In this document: positions 1-11,900 of the stretch, one piece after another
Layout of the letters: each line of letters opens with the position of its first letter
Position numbering within the stretch: the stretch's first letter is position 1
Assembly: GCA_964539825.1 (NCBI GenBank)
Contig: CAZIKF010000007.1
Coordinates: forward strand, 68,019-132,018
Direction of reading: 5' to 3'
Length of the DNA stretch: 64,000 bases
Origin: CAZIKF01 sp964539825
GTDB lineage: Bacteria; Muiribacteriota; UBA6191
Notes under the pieces: generated by a model
Told to the model about the DNA's origin: nothing
Databases searched by the model: none
The model's input: the letters and a program-made list of their open reading frames with translations, nothing else
Program-made: the position numbers and the translations under genes

Positions 1-2439
1 CATCTCATTTTGCACCGCGCCCAAATTAGATCTTGCTCCAGCTGCCATGGACATAGCCTTATCAATTGACTGTATGGCTCTTGACGCACGGTCAATATTT
101 GTGAGATCCATGCCCTTGAGTCCTAAAGAATCTGTATTGATTGCACCAATTTGAAAATGAATCATTTGCCCTTGATCTGGACCTGTCTGAAATCTCAAAG
201 CACTATCCCTCACTTCCAATTCAAATTCCGCCCGGTTACGTCCCTGGGTTTGTCCGTTGAAATCGATTCCAAATCCCTTTTGACCAACTGACTGGGAAAG
301 TCCATTGGAAAATAGAGTGATCTTATTATTCGTACCTGGTTGTCTTGAGAAGAAATCCAATCGATTGGCCGCGTCAAATTGGTAGGCAACCCCAGATTGG
401 CTGATGCTGCTGGCATCAAGAATTGAGACTAGTTGTGTCCTTGAGATGGTGAAGGATTGTCCAGGCGTAGTTTGAGCCGTCGCAAAGGTTATGGTTTCGG
501 TTTGAAAGCCGCTCTGGTCAGCCAGCCTCAAACTCATCGTGTCCAGCAGAGTAAAGCCCACAGCAGCGTTATTGAGGCTTGTCCCTGAAGTAGCAAAGGC
601 GGAATTTCCAAAGGTCCCCGAGTTGGTTAAGGATCCCGTGAAACCCAGGTCAACCAGTCCCGCACCCCCTGAAATCGAGACTCGCGCATCATCTCCCGTA
701 TCGGTAGAAAGCAGTTGAAGTTCACCGGTACCTGTCATGGCGGCGTTCAAGTTAACCGAATTTGCGCCAAAGTAGGTGTTGAAGGCAGAAAGAATAGAAG
801 CGGAGCCCAGTGCGACACCTCTATTAAAGCTGATATCGTTGGAGGTAGCGGGCGGTCCCCCCGTATTAAAATCACCGTCACCTACCTGAATTCTTAGTAC
901 TCCGGTGCCCGCTACCGTCAGCCCACCTGAGATATCCACCGTACCGGTGATGCTGGCTTGAAAACCTGCTGATCCCGCGAAAGAACCATTCACCAGACCC
1001 AGGATGTTCTGTGCCTCCAGGTTAGCGGCGACTGAGATCAGCGATGAGTTTCCTCCGAGGGTAGAAGCCAAAATAAGATCGAAACCCTGGTTTGCGGCGA
1101 TCAGTCCGGGATTGCCATATTGGCTTGAGGTGTTTGGCGGAGTATAGGGGCTGGTAGGATCATTGGCAAAAGATACGGCTGTATTCACAATATCAACAAC
1201 TGATGTGACGGCGTAGGTTCGACTTCTGGTGAGAGTTACCGTGACCCCGGCGGAGATGTTGAAGGGTGCCTGGTCATTGTATTGAGCATTGGTGTCATGG
1301 AGAGTGAAGACTACATCAATATTATCCACTGTGATGGATGGGATTCCTGACACGGCACCATCAACCCGGGCTTCTGAGGCCAGGTCAAATTTGAGGTCTA
1401 CACCTGGAAATAGACTACCGGTACGATTGTCTGTTGTCCTGCCTTCGATGGTAAGCGGGCGTAAAACATCCTGCTGGGTAGCGGTTATTCTGTGACCGGG
1501 GTCCTCAGCCTCCCTGGTCTGCGAAAAGTTAAAAGCCCGCGTTAACCCTTCATCCATGGACAGGCTGATTTCACCGGAAATACCTTCCCTTCCCGAGGTG
1601 AGAATCCACTGGCCAAGATCGGGATCGAACCTGAAGGAAGATCCGGTGATCTCCAATCCTCCATTGGATTGGTCGTCGCGCAGGGCAGTTTGAAGATTTT
1701 GGGTAAACTCCTCTATGGTAGTTTCTGCTGAAATTTGTAGGGAGTGGGTGGTTCCATTTCCACGAATAGTAATAGTTTCCTGACCGCTTAGAAAGGAGTT
1801 TCCGTGTGAGTCGGTCATAGACTTCAGATCTCCCAGGTGAGTATCGAAACTGGCGATTTCACCAGTTTTTGTATCTATCTGAATTCCAGAAGTCTGTGCT
1901 TGTGAGGCTCCTTCCAGAGTTTTTCGAATTTCTAATTTATAAGTTCCCGAATTTACCGATTCACCGGTTTGGTAGGCACTTAGTTTCTGACTGTTTGATG
2001 TGACGGTAGCCGCTGCGCTACCGTCCAAAATTCGTCGTTCGTTGAATTCGGTAGTACTTGAGACCTTATCGATTTCAAGCAGCATTTCATCAACTTCACG
2101 CTGGATTTCAATCCGATCATTAGAGGTGAGTGCGTCGGATTGAGCCTGGATGGAGAGCTCTCTGAGTCTATTGAGGATATGATTGTCCTCAGTAAGGGCG
2201 CCATCCGCCGTTTGAATGATTGATACCCCATCCTGGGTGTTAGTAGCGGCTCTTTGGGTTCCTCGAATTTGAGATCTTATCTTCTCCGATAGGGTTAAGC
2301 CGGTTGGGTCATCTGCTCCGGTCTCAATCCTAAGGCCGCTGGAGAGACGCGAAATTGAGCGAGCAAGTTTTTCATTGCTCCGCATATGTAGAGCAAGCGC
2401 CGTTTCCGTGGAAAGGCGATTACTAATGCGAAATCCCAT
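1..2439 (-). CDS. Large flagellin, 3' end cut by window edge
   Basis: Reading the minus strand from ATG at 2439 gives 813 codons without a stop up to base 1, so the gene is open and incomplete rather than broken. The first 140 residues are a classic flagellin D0/D1 domain: start MGFRIS, SISRLSSGLRIETGADD, LSEKIRSQIRG and RLRELSIQAQSDALTS. A long variable middle (residues about 160-700) follows, with Flagellin_IN-like stretches. The last visible residues (about 770-813) match the start of the C-terminal helix of the two flagellins at the right end, so roughly 90 residues are missing. Shine-Dalgarno AAGGAAG lies 6 bases before the ATG. Product: filament subunit, exported by the flagellar type III system. 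It is clearly related to the flagellins at 56395 and 60655 but diverged throughout. Confidence 0.93.
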   Translation of the reverse strand, partial: MGFRISNRLSTETALALHMRSNEKLARSISRLSSGLRIETGADDPTGLTLSEKIRSQIRGTQRAATNTQDGVSIIQTADGALTEDNHILNRLRELSIQAQSDALTSNDRIEIQREVDEMLLEIDKVSSTTEFNERRILDGSAAATVTSNSQKLSAYQTGESVNSGTYKLEIRKTLEGASQAQTSGIQIDTKTGEIASFDTHLGDLKSMTDSHGNSFLSGQETITIRGNGTTHSLQISAETTIEEFTQNLQTALRDDQSNGGLEITGSSFRFDPDLGQWILTSGREGISGEISLSMDEGLTRAFNFSQTREAEDPGHRITATQQDVLRPLTIEGRTTDNRTGSLFPGVDLKFDLASEARVDGAVSGIPSITVDNIDVVFTLHDTNAQYNDQAPFNISAGVTVTLTRSRTYAVTSVVDIVNTAVSFANDPTSPYTPPNTSSQYGNPGLIAANQGFDLILASTLGGNSSLISVAANLEAQNILGLVNGSFAGSAGFQASITGTVDISGGLTVAGTGVLRIQVGDGDFNTGGPPATSNDISFNRGVALGSASILSAFNTYFGANSVNLNAAMTGTGELQLLSTDTGDDARVSISGGAGLVDLGFTGSLTNSGTFGNSAFATSGTSLNNAAVGFTLLDTMSLRLADQSGFQTETITFATAQTTPGQSFTISRTQLVSILDASSISQSGVAYQFDAANRLDFFSRQPGTNNKITLFSNGLSQSVGQKGFGIDFNGQTQGRNRAEFELEVRDSALRFQTGPDQGQMIHFQIGAINTDSLGLKGMDLTNIDRASRAIQSIDKAMSMAAGARSNLGAVQNEM

Positions 2440-2461
2440 TAGATCTTCCTTGATTTTTTTC

Positions 2462-2484
2462 GTGACGACATCCGATGTCGTCAC
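2462..2484 (-). promoter_or_regulatory. Perfect palindrome in leader of the left flagellin, GGA in loop
   Basis: An 11-base arm (GTGACGACATC), one base, and its exact complement lie 23 bases before the flagellin ATG. As RNA read from the minus strand the stem closes around UCGGA, which places GGA in the loop, and a second GGA sits in the Shine-Dalgarno AAGGAAG. A hairpin with GGA in its loop plus a GGA in the ribosome site is the usual layout of a CsrA-repressed leader. The hairpin is seen; CsrA binding is inference. Confidence 0.5.
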
Positions 2485-2853
2485 AGGTTTCCATAATTCT
2501 CAAATCCTAAACTGTGGATCAAAAAAAGATTTGAGAAGATTCTCGTTTGTCAAAAAGCAAATGGGGAAAAACCCCAAGTTTTAGATTCTCTAATCCTGAG
2601 TATCGACAAAAGGGTGGACTTTGATGATTTCGCTGACCACGGATTAGGGTCATTTACATCAAAATAGGTATTGCTAGCGAGGATTATCGATTCGCAATAG
2701 CGGATTGGCGGAAATAAAGAGAAAAGAAAGTACCTGATCTATTCATCGACATTTCGGGTATAGAACTTTAGAGAAACTTTATTTTTTTTATTGGGTCTTC
2801 ATTCCTTGATAGGGTACAAAGGTGGATAATTGCCGGTAGAATAGAGAGTTTTC

Positions 2854-2883
2854 TTACAAAAATAATGTAATTTACAGTAAAAT
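2854..2883 (+). promoter_or_regulatory. Candidate sigma-70 promoter of the giant protein gene
   Basis: TTACAA, an 18-base spacer and TAAAAT end at 2883, about 85 bases before the preferred ATG at 2968. The match to TTGACA/TATAAT is moderate and the surrounding DNA is AT-rich, so chance is possible. Confidence 0.3.
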
Positions 2884-2967
2884 TGTCATGGATTGAGCCA
2901 TGACTCTGGGAGAAAGGCCGGTGTGACCTTCTTTAGATTTCTGCTACCAATGTTTTTTGGGAGCTTT

Positions 2968-5900
2968 ATGAGATTTCTTCCAATCCTTTTTTGTTTACTC
3001 ACTTTCCAGGGTCGGCTGCTGGCATTATGTACGGCGGGTTCCAATCCCCCCACCTTCTCGGTGACTTCAAGCGCTGCTCTTACCAATGCATCAAATCCAG
3101 TGTGGTATTGGGAACCCGCTGGAGGGGATTTCAGCACCGGAAGTTTTCGTTATGAAACGGAACCTCCCGGAGATAGTGATCTCTCTTTCGGAGCCACCAC
3201 GGCTTCCATCACCGGGTTTACCGTCGCCACTTCCTTAAGCACTGTTATAACTCTACACGTACAAGAGCAATGTGATAATGATGTACCACCGACTTTTTCA
3301 TCAACAGCCTCGTACACAGTGACAGTGGATTTAGATCTTCCCAGCATTCCGATTCTTACCGGTTTGACCCTCACTAATGATCCAACTCCAACATGGACAT
3401 GGAGCTCTGGTGGCGGAGGAGCTGAAACAGAAATTTTTCTTTATTCTCTGAACGATTCCGATCTTTTAAATAATGGAATCACCACAGGTGCAACTGACTT
3501 CACCACCAGCTCTACCATTGCTTCAGGAATTCATACTTTTTATCTTTTAGAATTAGATAGTGCCAATAACTTCTCACCCACCAGTTTTTTTGTGACCACG
3601 GTAGATTTGGTGGCCCCCCAACCACCTCTGGTGAGTGGCACGAGTCCAATCAACACGAATGTCCCCACCTGGGTCATTACCCAGAGAGGAGGGGACGGGA
3701 TCAACGTTTTCCGGGTCAAGATTGATGATCCCGAACTGGAAACTGGAGCTATTTCTGTAAATCAGAACGTCTATCAATCAGCGTCAGCCTTATCGGAAAC
3801 CACTCATACACTCTATGTTCAGGAGCGCGATGCGGCGGGAAACTGGTCCGATGCTTCCACACACGGGATCTTAGTAGATATAACAGCGCCCAATTCACCT
3901 GTTGTGACGGCCGCGACACCCAACAAAGATGGGAATCCAATCTGGAATTGGTACTCAGGCGGAGGGGGCAATGGAATCTACCAGTACACCCTTTTTACAG
4001 ACACCCCCAGTGAATTCGTCTCAGCTACCTCTACCACCGCAACCAGCTATACCACCTCACTACCTGACGATGGATACCAGTTTCAGATTAGTGAATTTGA
4101 TGATGCGGGCAACCTCTCTGTAGCGGGTGTCTCCGAAATTTCGGTTGATTCCACCCTGCCTGTAGCACCCACTATTTCTGGACCAACCTCTCCAACTAGT
4201 AACAATAATGTCTTTTGGTCCTGGAGTTCAAACCGTGGTGAAAGCATTTTTCTCTATAACGTGGATGACTCCAACGTTATTAGTGGTCAGGGCTCTGTGC
4301 AGGGTTCTGATACTTCCACTACAGTCATTCTCTCCGATGGATTCCACAGTATCTTTGTTCGAGATGTTGACGCTGGTCAGACTAATCCCTCCGCCACGGC
4401 ATTTGACCAGGTGGAAGTGGACACCAGTCCACCTGAACCGCCGCTAGTGTCACTGGTAGGTGCCAATCCTACTAGTAATCCGGAGCCTACATTTACCTGG
4501 GTTTCCGGGGGTAATGGAGGGATTGGAACGTTTCGATATCAACTCAATGATGTCTCTCTTAGTGCGCCAACGCAGACAACCAGCCTTAGTTTTACGGTTG
4601 ATGGTGATTTGGATGAAGGCGAGAATTTCTTTTATGTACAAGAGCGGGACTCGGCAGGGAACTGGTCTACTACCGGCTCCGCTGTTGTAACCGTTGATGT
4701 CTCTGTTCCGGAGCCAAGTGTGAGCGTGAGCTCTCCTACAAGTGATCAAACTCCAACCATAACCTGGTCCAGCGGAGGCTTTGACGGGAACGGAAACTTT
4801 CGATATGAGCTGTCTCCACCAGCAAATGGGGACCTGGAAGCAGAAGCTGATTTTAGTGACACAAGCACCTCCTTTACCACAGGTACATCTCTGCCCGAGG
4901 CAGCCTATATTTTCCATGTTCAGGAACAGGATAACCTGGGGAATTGGTCCGACTCGACAACAGCGGCTATTGTTATTGACTTTACCGCTCCAGAATCACC
5001 GCTGGTGACGGGAGTCAGTCCCACGAATACCGGGACCCCAACCTGGACCTGGACATCAGGAGGAGGGGTAGGAAACGGTGATTATCGCTACAAGTTTGAG
5101 GATTCCGACCTGGAAGTTGGTGCTACTTCTACCAATTCGGAGAGTTTTACCACTGGAATTACACTTACTGATGGAGCTTATACGCTTTATGTCCAGGAAA
5201 GTGACGAAGCTGGAAACTGGTCCACTTCCGGAAATTTCGCGATTACCGTAGATCTCACCGCACCGATTTCGCCATCAGTTTCAATCACCTCTCCCACAAG
5301 TGATTCCACCCCAACGTGGAGCTGGAATCCTGGAGGCGGTGGAAACGGAATCTATCGTTATAAAATTGATGATTCCTCACTGGTGAGCGGGGCTACACAA
5401 ACTAACACCACGTCCTTTACTACGACGGCCACTCTCTCAGAGGGCATTCACACTCTCTATGTACAGGAGCGGGATAATGCTGGGAACTGGTCTGTTAGCG
5501 GCTCAGCAGCGGTTACTGTTGATACATTTGTACCGGCTCCAGTTAGTTTGAGTGTTAGTTCTCCTACAAGTGATCCAACCCCGGTGTTTAGCTGGTCGAG
5601 CGGAGGAGTAGACGGGAATGGGACCTTCCGATATGAGCTGTCACCCCCTGGAGATAGTGATTTAAGTAACGGGTCAACCAGCGTAGTAGCTACAAGCTTT
5701 GAAACATTATCTGATCTCTCTGGCGGCACCTATACACTGTTTGTCCAGGAGCGAGATGCCCTTGGTAACTGGTCCGCGTCCGCTTCTGTTGCAGTAACCA
5801 TAGACACAACCGCCCCGGTAGCCCCAACGGTATCTGCCACGAGCCCGGTCAATACAGGTACGCCGAGTTGGAGTTGGACTGGTGATAATTCCGGGGATGG

Positions 5901-8900
5901 AATTGGTCTTTTTCGCTATAAGTTTGAGGACCCAAGTTTTGCAAGTGGAGCAGTTTCTACAACCTCACTCACCTTTACAACCTCAACATCGCTAGGGGAC
6001 GGAACTTATACACTATATGTACAGGAACGTGATTCCGTGGGTAATTGGTCAACCACAGGTAGCACAGCCGTTGAAGTGGATCTAACTCCTCCCACCCAGC
6101 CATCGGTTTCAATTACCTCTCCAACAAGTGATACCACACCATTGTGGAGTTGGAGTACGGGAGGTGGGGGAAATGGGACTTATAGATTTAAGCTAGATGA
6201 TTCCTCGCTTGATTCTGGAGCAACCCAGACTGTGGCGACCTCCTTTGAGCCATCAGCAAGCCTGCCGGAGGGTGCATACATTCTCTATGTGCAGGAACAA
6301 GACAATGCCGGAAACTGGTCTGTCTCAGGAAGCGCGCCAGTAACGATTGACACCTTTGTTCCTCCCCCATCTGTTCTAGGTTCCAGCCTCACAAGTTCCG
6401 ATCCTCCAACCTGGTTTTGGAGTTCAGGGGGACCCGATGGAATCGGAACCTTTCGCTACAAAGTTGATGACACTGACCTTAGTTCAGGCAGCACCAGCAC
6501 AAATAGCACGTCCCTGACTCCCGGGGCATCGCTTGGAGAAGGACCCCATACTCTCTATGTACAGGAGCGTGACGCGCTACAAAACTGGTCTGAGTCCGGG
6601 TCTTTTTCCATAGTAGTGGATCTGACCCCACCGGGAGCGCCCTCCCTGGGCGCAAGTACTCCAACCAGTTCGGTCAGGCCGCGCTGGAGTTGGACTTCAG
6701 GAGGGGGTGGAGTTGGGACTTACCGCTATAAACTCGATGATGCAGATCTCTCCGCTGGTGCTACCCTGGTTTTGTCGGAGAGCTTTCTTCCAGGTTTTGA
6801 CCTCTCGGAGGCTGCGCATACCCTTTATGTGCAAGAGCGCGATGATGCTGGCAACTGGTCCTCTTCGGGTAGCTTCGTGATTGTGGTAGATCTAACCTCT
6901 CCCAACGCGCCTTCAGTGAGTGGAAGCACCCCAACAACTGATCAGACTCCTTTGTGGACCTGGAGTTCTGGAGGCGGTGGGGGAAATGGAGTTTATCGCT
7001 TCAAGTTAGATAACAGTGATTTAACTGTGGACGCTACTGTTAGCACAACTACGAATTTCACGGCCTCGCTTGGAGTGGATAATGGACCTCATATCCTATA
7101 TGTGCAGGAGCGCGATGATGCTCAAAATTGGTCAGACAGCGGACTTTTTACCATTACGGTAGAAAGTGGGGCTCCTAATACCCCCTTGGTTACAGGTGTT
7201 GATGAGACAAGTTCAACTCAGCCTACCTGGAACTGGGTATCTGGAGGCGGTGGAGGAAATGGCACCTTTCGCTTCAAGCTCGATGATCCTGATTTAACCA
7301 TTGGGTCAATCCAGAGTGTGGCAACTTCCTTCACAGCAACTCTGGCTCTCCCAGTGGGACAACATACCCTGTATGTTCAAGAGCAAGGTGATAGCGGTCT
7401 ATGGTCAGCCACCGGCTTCTTTACAACCACCATTGACACCTCCACTCCCACCGCGCCCTCAGTGACTGGAGTAACCCCGACTACCTCCCTATTGCCCTCG
7501 TGGAATTGGGCTGGTGCCGGGGGAGGGGACGGAACTTTTCGCTACAAGTTTGAGGACTCAAGCCTGGAAAGCGGAGCGATTTCAACCTCGGCATTGAGTT
7601 TCACTACCGCGACGACACTCCCAGAGGGTACCTATACCCTTTATGTACAGGAGCAAAACTTCGAGGGAATCTGGTCCTCCAACGGCAGTTTTGCTATCAG
7701 TGTGGACCTTACTGTGCCACTCTCTCCATCCGTTAGCGCGATCTCACCAACAACACTGCAAAATCCTTTCTGGAGCTGGTCCTCAGGAGGAGGCGGCGGT
7801 AATGGTACCTATCGTTATGAGCTAGATGATATTGATTTGAGTGCGGGAGCTACAATCACCTCTTCAACCGGTTTCATATCTGAATTGGGTCTGGATGATG
7901 GAATTCATACTCTTTATGTACAGGAGCGTGATCTGGCGGGGAATTGGTCAGTTTCAGGCAGTTTCGCGGTTACGGTTCAAAGCGGTGCTCCCAATGCTCC
8001 ATCCGTGTCCGCAGTTCTGACCAGCACCGACCTTCGTCCCACCTGGAGTTGGACTTCCGGTGGAAATGGCGGAAATGGAACCTTTCGCTATCGGCTTGAT
8101 GATTCAGATCTCCAGAGTGCCTCAGCCCAGACCATTCAAACTTCTTTTACTCCTCTATTTGACCTGACTGAAGGTCTGCATACACTCTATGTTCAGGAAG
8201 AGAATACGACTGGGCAATGGTCTTCCTCGGGTTCTTCTGAAGTGCAGGTGGACAAATCCCCGCCCGGACCTCCATCAGTGTCCGGAACCACACCCTCCAG
8301 TGACGCTACCCCGCTCTGGTCCTGGAGCAGTACGGGCGGAGGAAATGGGACCTTTCGCTATAAATTCGAGGATTCAGATCTTGAGACAGGTGCCGTATCT
8401 ACAACATTAACCACTTTTACGACTTCTCTTGATCTCTCAGACGGAACCTTTTCTCTCTATGTTCAAGAACGTGATGAAGCAGGAAATTTCTCGGGTACCG
8501 GAACCTTCAGCATTGAGGTGGATACGTCTGCACCCAACACTCCCTCGGTCACTGCCACCTCCCCCCAGTCCATTGCGAGGGTGGTCTGGAATTGGACCTC
8601 TGGTGGAGGCGGGAATGGGATTTTTCGCTATAAACTCAATGATAGCGATCTGAGTAGTGGGGCCACACTCAATGCTGGATTAGGGTATACGGAACCTGTA
8701 GCGTTATCTGAAGGTGTTCATATTCTCTATGTACAAGAGCGAGATGATGCGGGCAATTGGTCAGCCTCCGCCACAGAGATCGCTACGATAGATACGGTAG
8801 TTCCCGCGTCCCCGGTAGTGACCGGTCCGATCAGTTCCAGCAGCGCGACACCGACCTGGATTTGGACTGGGGATCAAAGTGGCGACGGCCTGGGAATCTT

Positions 8901-11900
8901 CAGGTATAAGCTGGATGAATCATCTCTGGCTAGCGGTGCTATCGTGACAACAAGTCTTGAGTTTACACCGTCTGTCTCTTTATCTGATGGAACTCACACC
9001 CTCTATGTACAAGAGAGGGACTTTGCTCAGAATTGGTCTCAGAGTGGATCCTTCACTATTCTGGTGGATGCTCTCATTCCGCCAGCTCCTTCCGTGGATG
9101 GCTCCAGCTTAACTAGCAATGCCAGACCAGGCTGGACCTGGACCGGGGATCTTGGCTCAGACGGCGTGGGTACCTTTCGTTTCAAGCTTGATGACTCCTC
9201 ACTTGAGAGCGGTGCTACAACTACAGTTTCAACCGGTTTTACTTCTAGCACCTCACTCTCAGATGGAGGACATATTCTGTATGTACAAGAGCAGGACGGA
9301 GCTGGTAACTGGTCTCTCTCAGGGTCCTTTCTCACAACCGTGGATACTACCCCCCCAATAGCTCCATCCGTCAGTGCCGACTCACCTACCAGCAATTCAG
9401 CCCCAACCTGGTCATGGACAGGTGATAGTTCAGGAGATGGAATTGGGGAGTTTAGATACAAGTTTGAAGACTCAAGCCTGGATTCAGGTGCGGTTTCGAC
9501 TAGCGCAACGAATTTCACTACAGCACAGACTCTGCCCGATGGTTTTTATCAATTCTTTGTACAGGAACGGGACTTGATCGGAAACTGGTCTGGGAGCGGG
9601 TCTTTTGTTCTAGAAATCGATACTCAGCCCCCATCAGCTCCTGGAATTACCGGCTCCACCATCACCAACCTGACACTCCCCGTTTGGACACTCACGCCAG
9701 CGGGAGGGGGAAATGGTACCTATCGACTGGATTTGGTTGTGTCAGGAAGCTGCGATCCCGCCAGGCAAACCGCTCTCATCACAACCAATACTTATACACC
9801 CGATGCACCTCTCAATGATGGAACCTATACATTTTGTGCGCAAGAACGTGACGATGCGGGAAATTGGTCCGCTACGGACTCTTTTCAGACTGAAGTCGAT
9901 ACTTCAATTCCAGGGTCTCCCTCGGTATCTGGTCCAGCCTTTACTGTCCAGCTACAGCCGGAGTGGAGCTGGGCTCCAGGAGGAGGAGGAAATGGTACCT
10001 ACAGAATCAGCCTTGATGATGAAGCATTTTCCTCTCCTACTACCCTGACTGAAACATCCTTCACACCTTCGAGTCCGCTGAGCGAGGGTACCCATGTCCT
10101 CTATGTCCAGGAGCGCAACAATGCCGGAACATGGTCTTTAAGTGGTTCCTTTCAAGTAGTTATCGATCTCACTGCTCCATCTTCTCCTATAGTAAACTCC
10201 GTAACGCTTACCAATTTAAGGCAGCCAACCTGGACCTGGGTCTCAGGAGGAGGAGGGAATGGGGTATATCGCTTTAACCTCGATAATGGAGACTTTACTA
10301 CCCAGGGAATTCAGACAACCAATGATCAGTTCACACCTATTGTTCCGCTGGCGGATGGAAATCACACTCTATTCGTACAGGAGCGCGATGATGTAGGAAA
10401 CTGGTCTTCCTCGGGATCATTCCAGGTGACTATAGATGGTACCGCCCCCAACCCTCCATCGGTATCAGGAATCACGCCCCAGAGCAGTACTACTCCATTA
10501 TGGCTGTGGGTATCAGGCGGCGGCGGAAATGGTACTTTTCGCTATCGGTTAGACAATGCCGATTTATCCAATGGATCTGTACAATCCACTACTACATCCT
10601 TTCAGGAATCCTTTGGATTGGAGGATGGGCCGCATACCCTCTATGTTCAGGAAATTGACGATGCGGAGAACTGGTCTGTCGTGGGCTCTTTCACTATTCT
10701 TATTGAATCTGGATTGCCCAATTCGCCTATTGTGGATGGAGAGAAATTTTCAACGGATGGAATTCCAACCTGGACATGGACTTCAGGGGGGGCAAGCGGT
10801 AGTGGGATCTATCGTTATAAGCTGAATGATTCAAATCTTCAAAGCGGGGCAACACAAACATCCGCACTGAGTTTTTCTCCTTCGTCAACACTGGGGGAAG
10901 GGGCTCATATACTCTATGTTCAGGAGCAGAATTCTGCGGGAAATTGGTCCGTTCCTGGATTCTTTTCCACTATAGTAGATCTCACACTTCCACAGGCTCC
11001 TTCAGTCACCGCTACAAGTCCTACCAGTAACCGATTACCTACCTGGAGTTGGACTTCCGGAGGAGGAGGTGTAGGAGTTTACCGCTATGAACTAAATGAT
11101 TCAGATCTAAGTACTGGCTCCCTGGTTGTAAGCACAGGTGAGTTTACTCCCCAAGAAGAGCTATTCGACGGTATCCATACCTTATATGTTCAAGAAAGGG
11201 ATGATGCAGGAAATTGGGGTGCTACAGGGGATTTTGCTGTTGAAGTCGATACCCTGGCTCCAAATGCTCCTTCAGTGACTGGAATCACACCCCTTGTGAT
11301 TCCCAGTCCAACCTGGAATTGGTCGAGCGGCGGAGGCGGGAACGGTACCTATCGCATTAAGATCGATAGCGAGGATCTCAGCGTCGGTGCTCTGGTGACA
11401 ACCGCCCTGAGTTTCACCGAGTTGTTGGGATTGAACGATGGTGCCCATACACTTTATGTACAGGAGCGGGATGAGGCCGAAAATTGGTCCGGTTCGGGCA
11501 GCTTTGAAATTACTGTTCAAACTGGAGCACCCGATCACCCCATCGTGGCCGGTCTCTCTCCAACCAACGAAGTAAGGCCGGTTTGGAGCTGGATCAGCGG
11601 AGAGTCTGGAGGCAATGGAGTATATCGATATCTTCTTAATAGTACTGATTTTGACAGCCAGGGAACCCAGACCATCGAAACCAGCTTTCAACCTTCACAG
11701 GATCTATCAGATGGAGTTTACACCCTTTACGTCCAGGAGCAAAACAATGGAGGACAGTGGTCAGTACCCGGTTTGAGAATCATTGAGGTTGATACCAGTC
11801 TTCCTTCAGCACCCATAGTCACCGGTCCATTCTTAACAAATCTCGCGCGGCCAATTTTCACCTGGAATTCAACGGATGGTTCCGGAGAATTCCGGCTTTT

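Larger units (their letters stand above)
2440..2967. other. Divergent intergenic region between flagellin and giant protein genes
   Basis: No gene is visible in this 528-base stretch. Towards the flagellin it holds the palindrome at 2462-2484 and a second inverted repeat, TTCTCAAATC at 2497-2506 with GATTTGAGAA at 2528-2537. The loop of that repeat reads GATCCACAGTTTAG in the flagellin mRNA sense, a variant of the CCACAGT core found in the leaders of the two right-hand flagellins. A GTCGATA box (2607-2601, minus) is a weak sigma-28-like -10 candidate without a good -35. Towards the giant gene there is a weak sigma-70 candidate, listed separately. Confidence 0.5.

Noticed and set aside
2601..2607. 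Sigma-28-like promoter for the left flagellin (GTCGATA on the minus strand)
   Set aside because: No matching TAAGG or TAAA box at 15 bases; too weak to list as a promoter.
2893..2967. Longer N-terminus of the giant protein from TTG 2893 or ATG 2950
   Set aside because: No ribosome site at either, and the extra residues would push the signal peptide inward. Kept only as alternatives.
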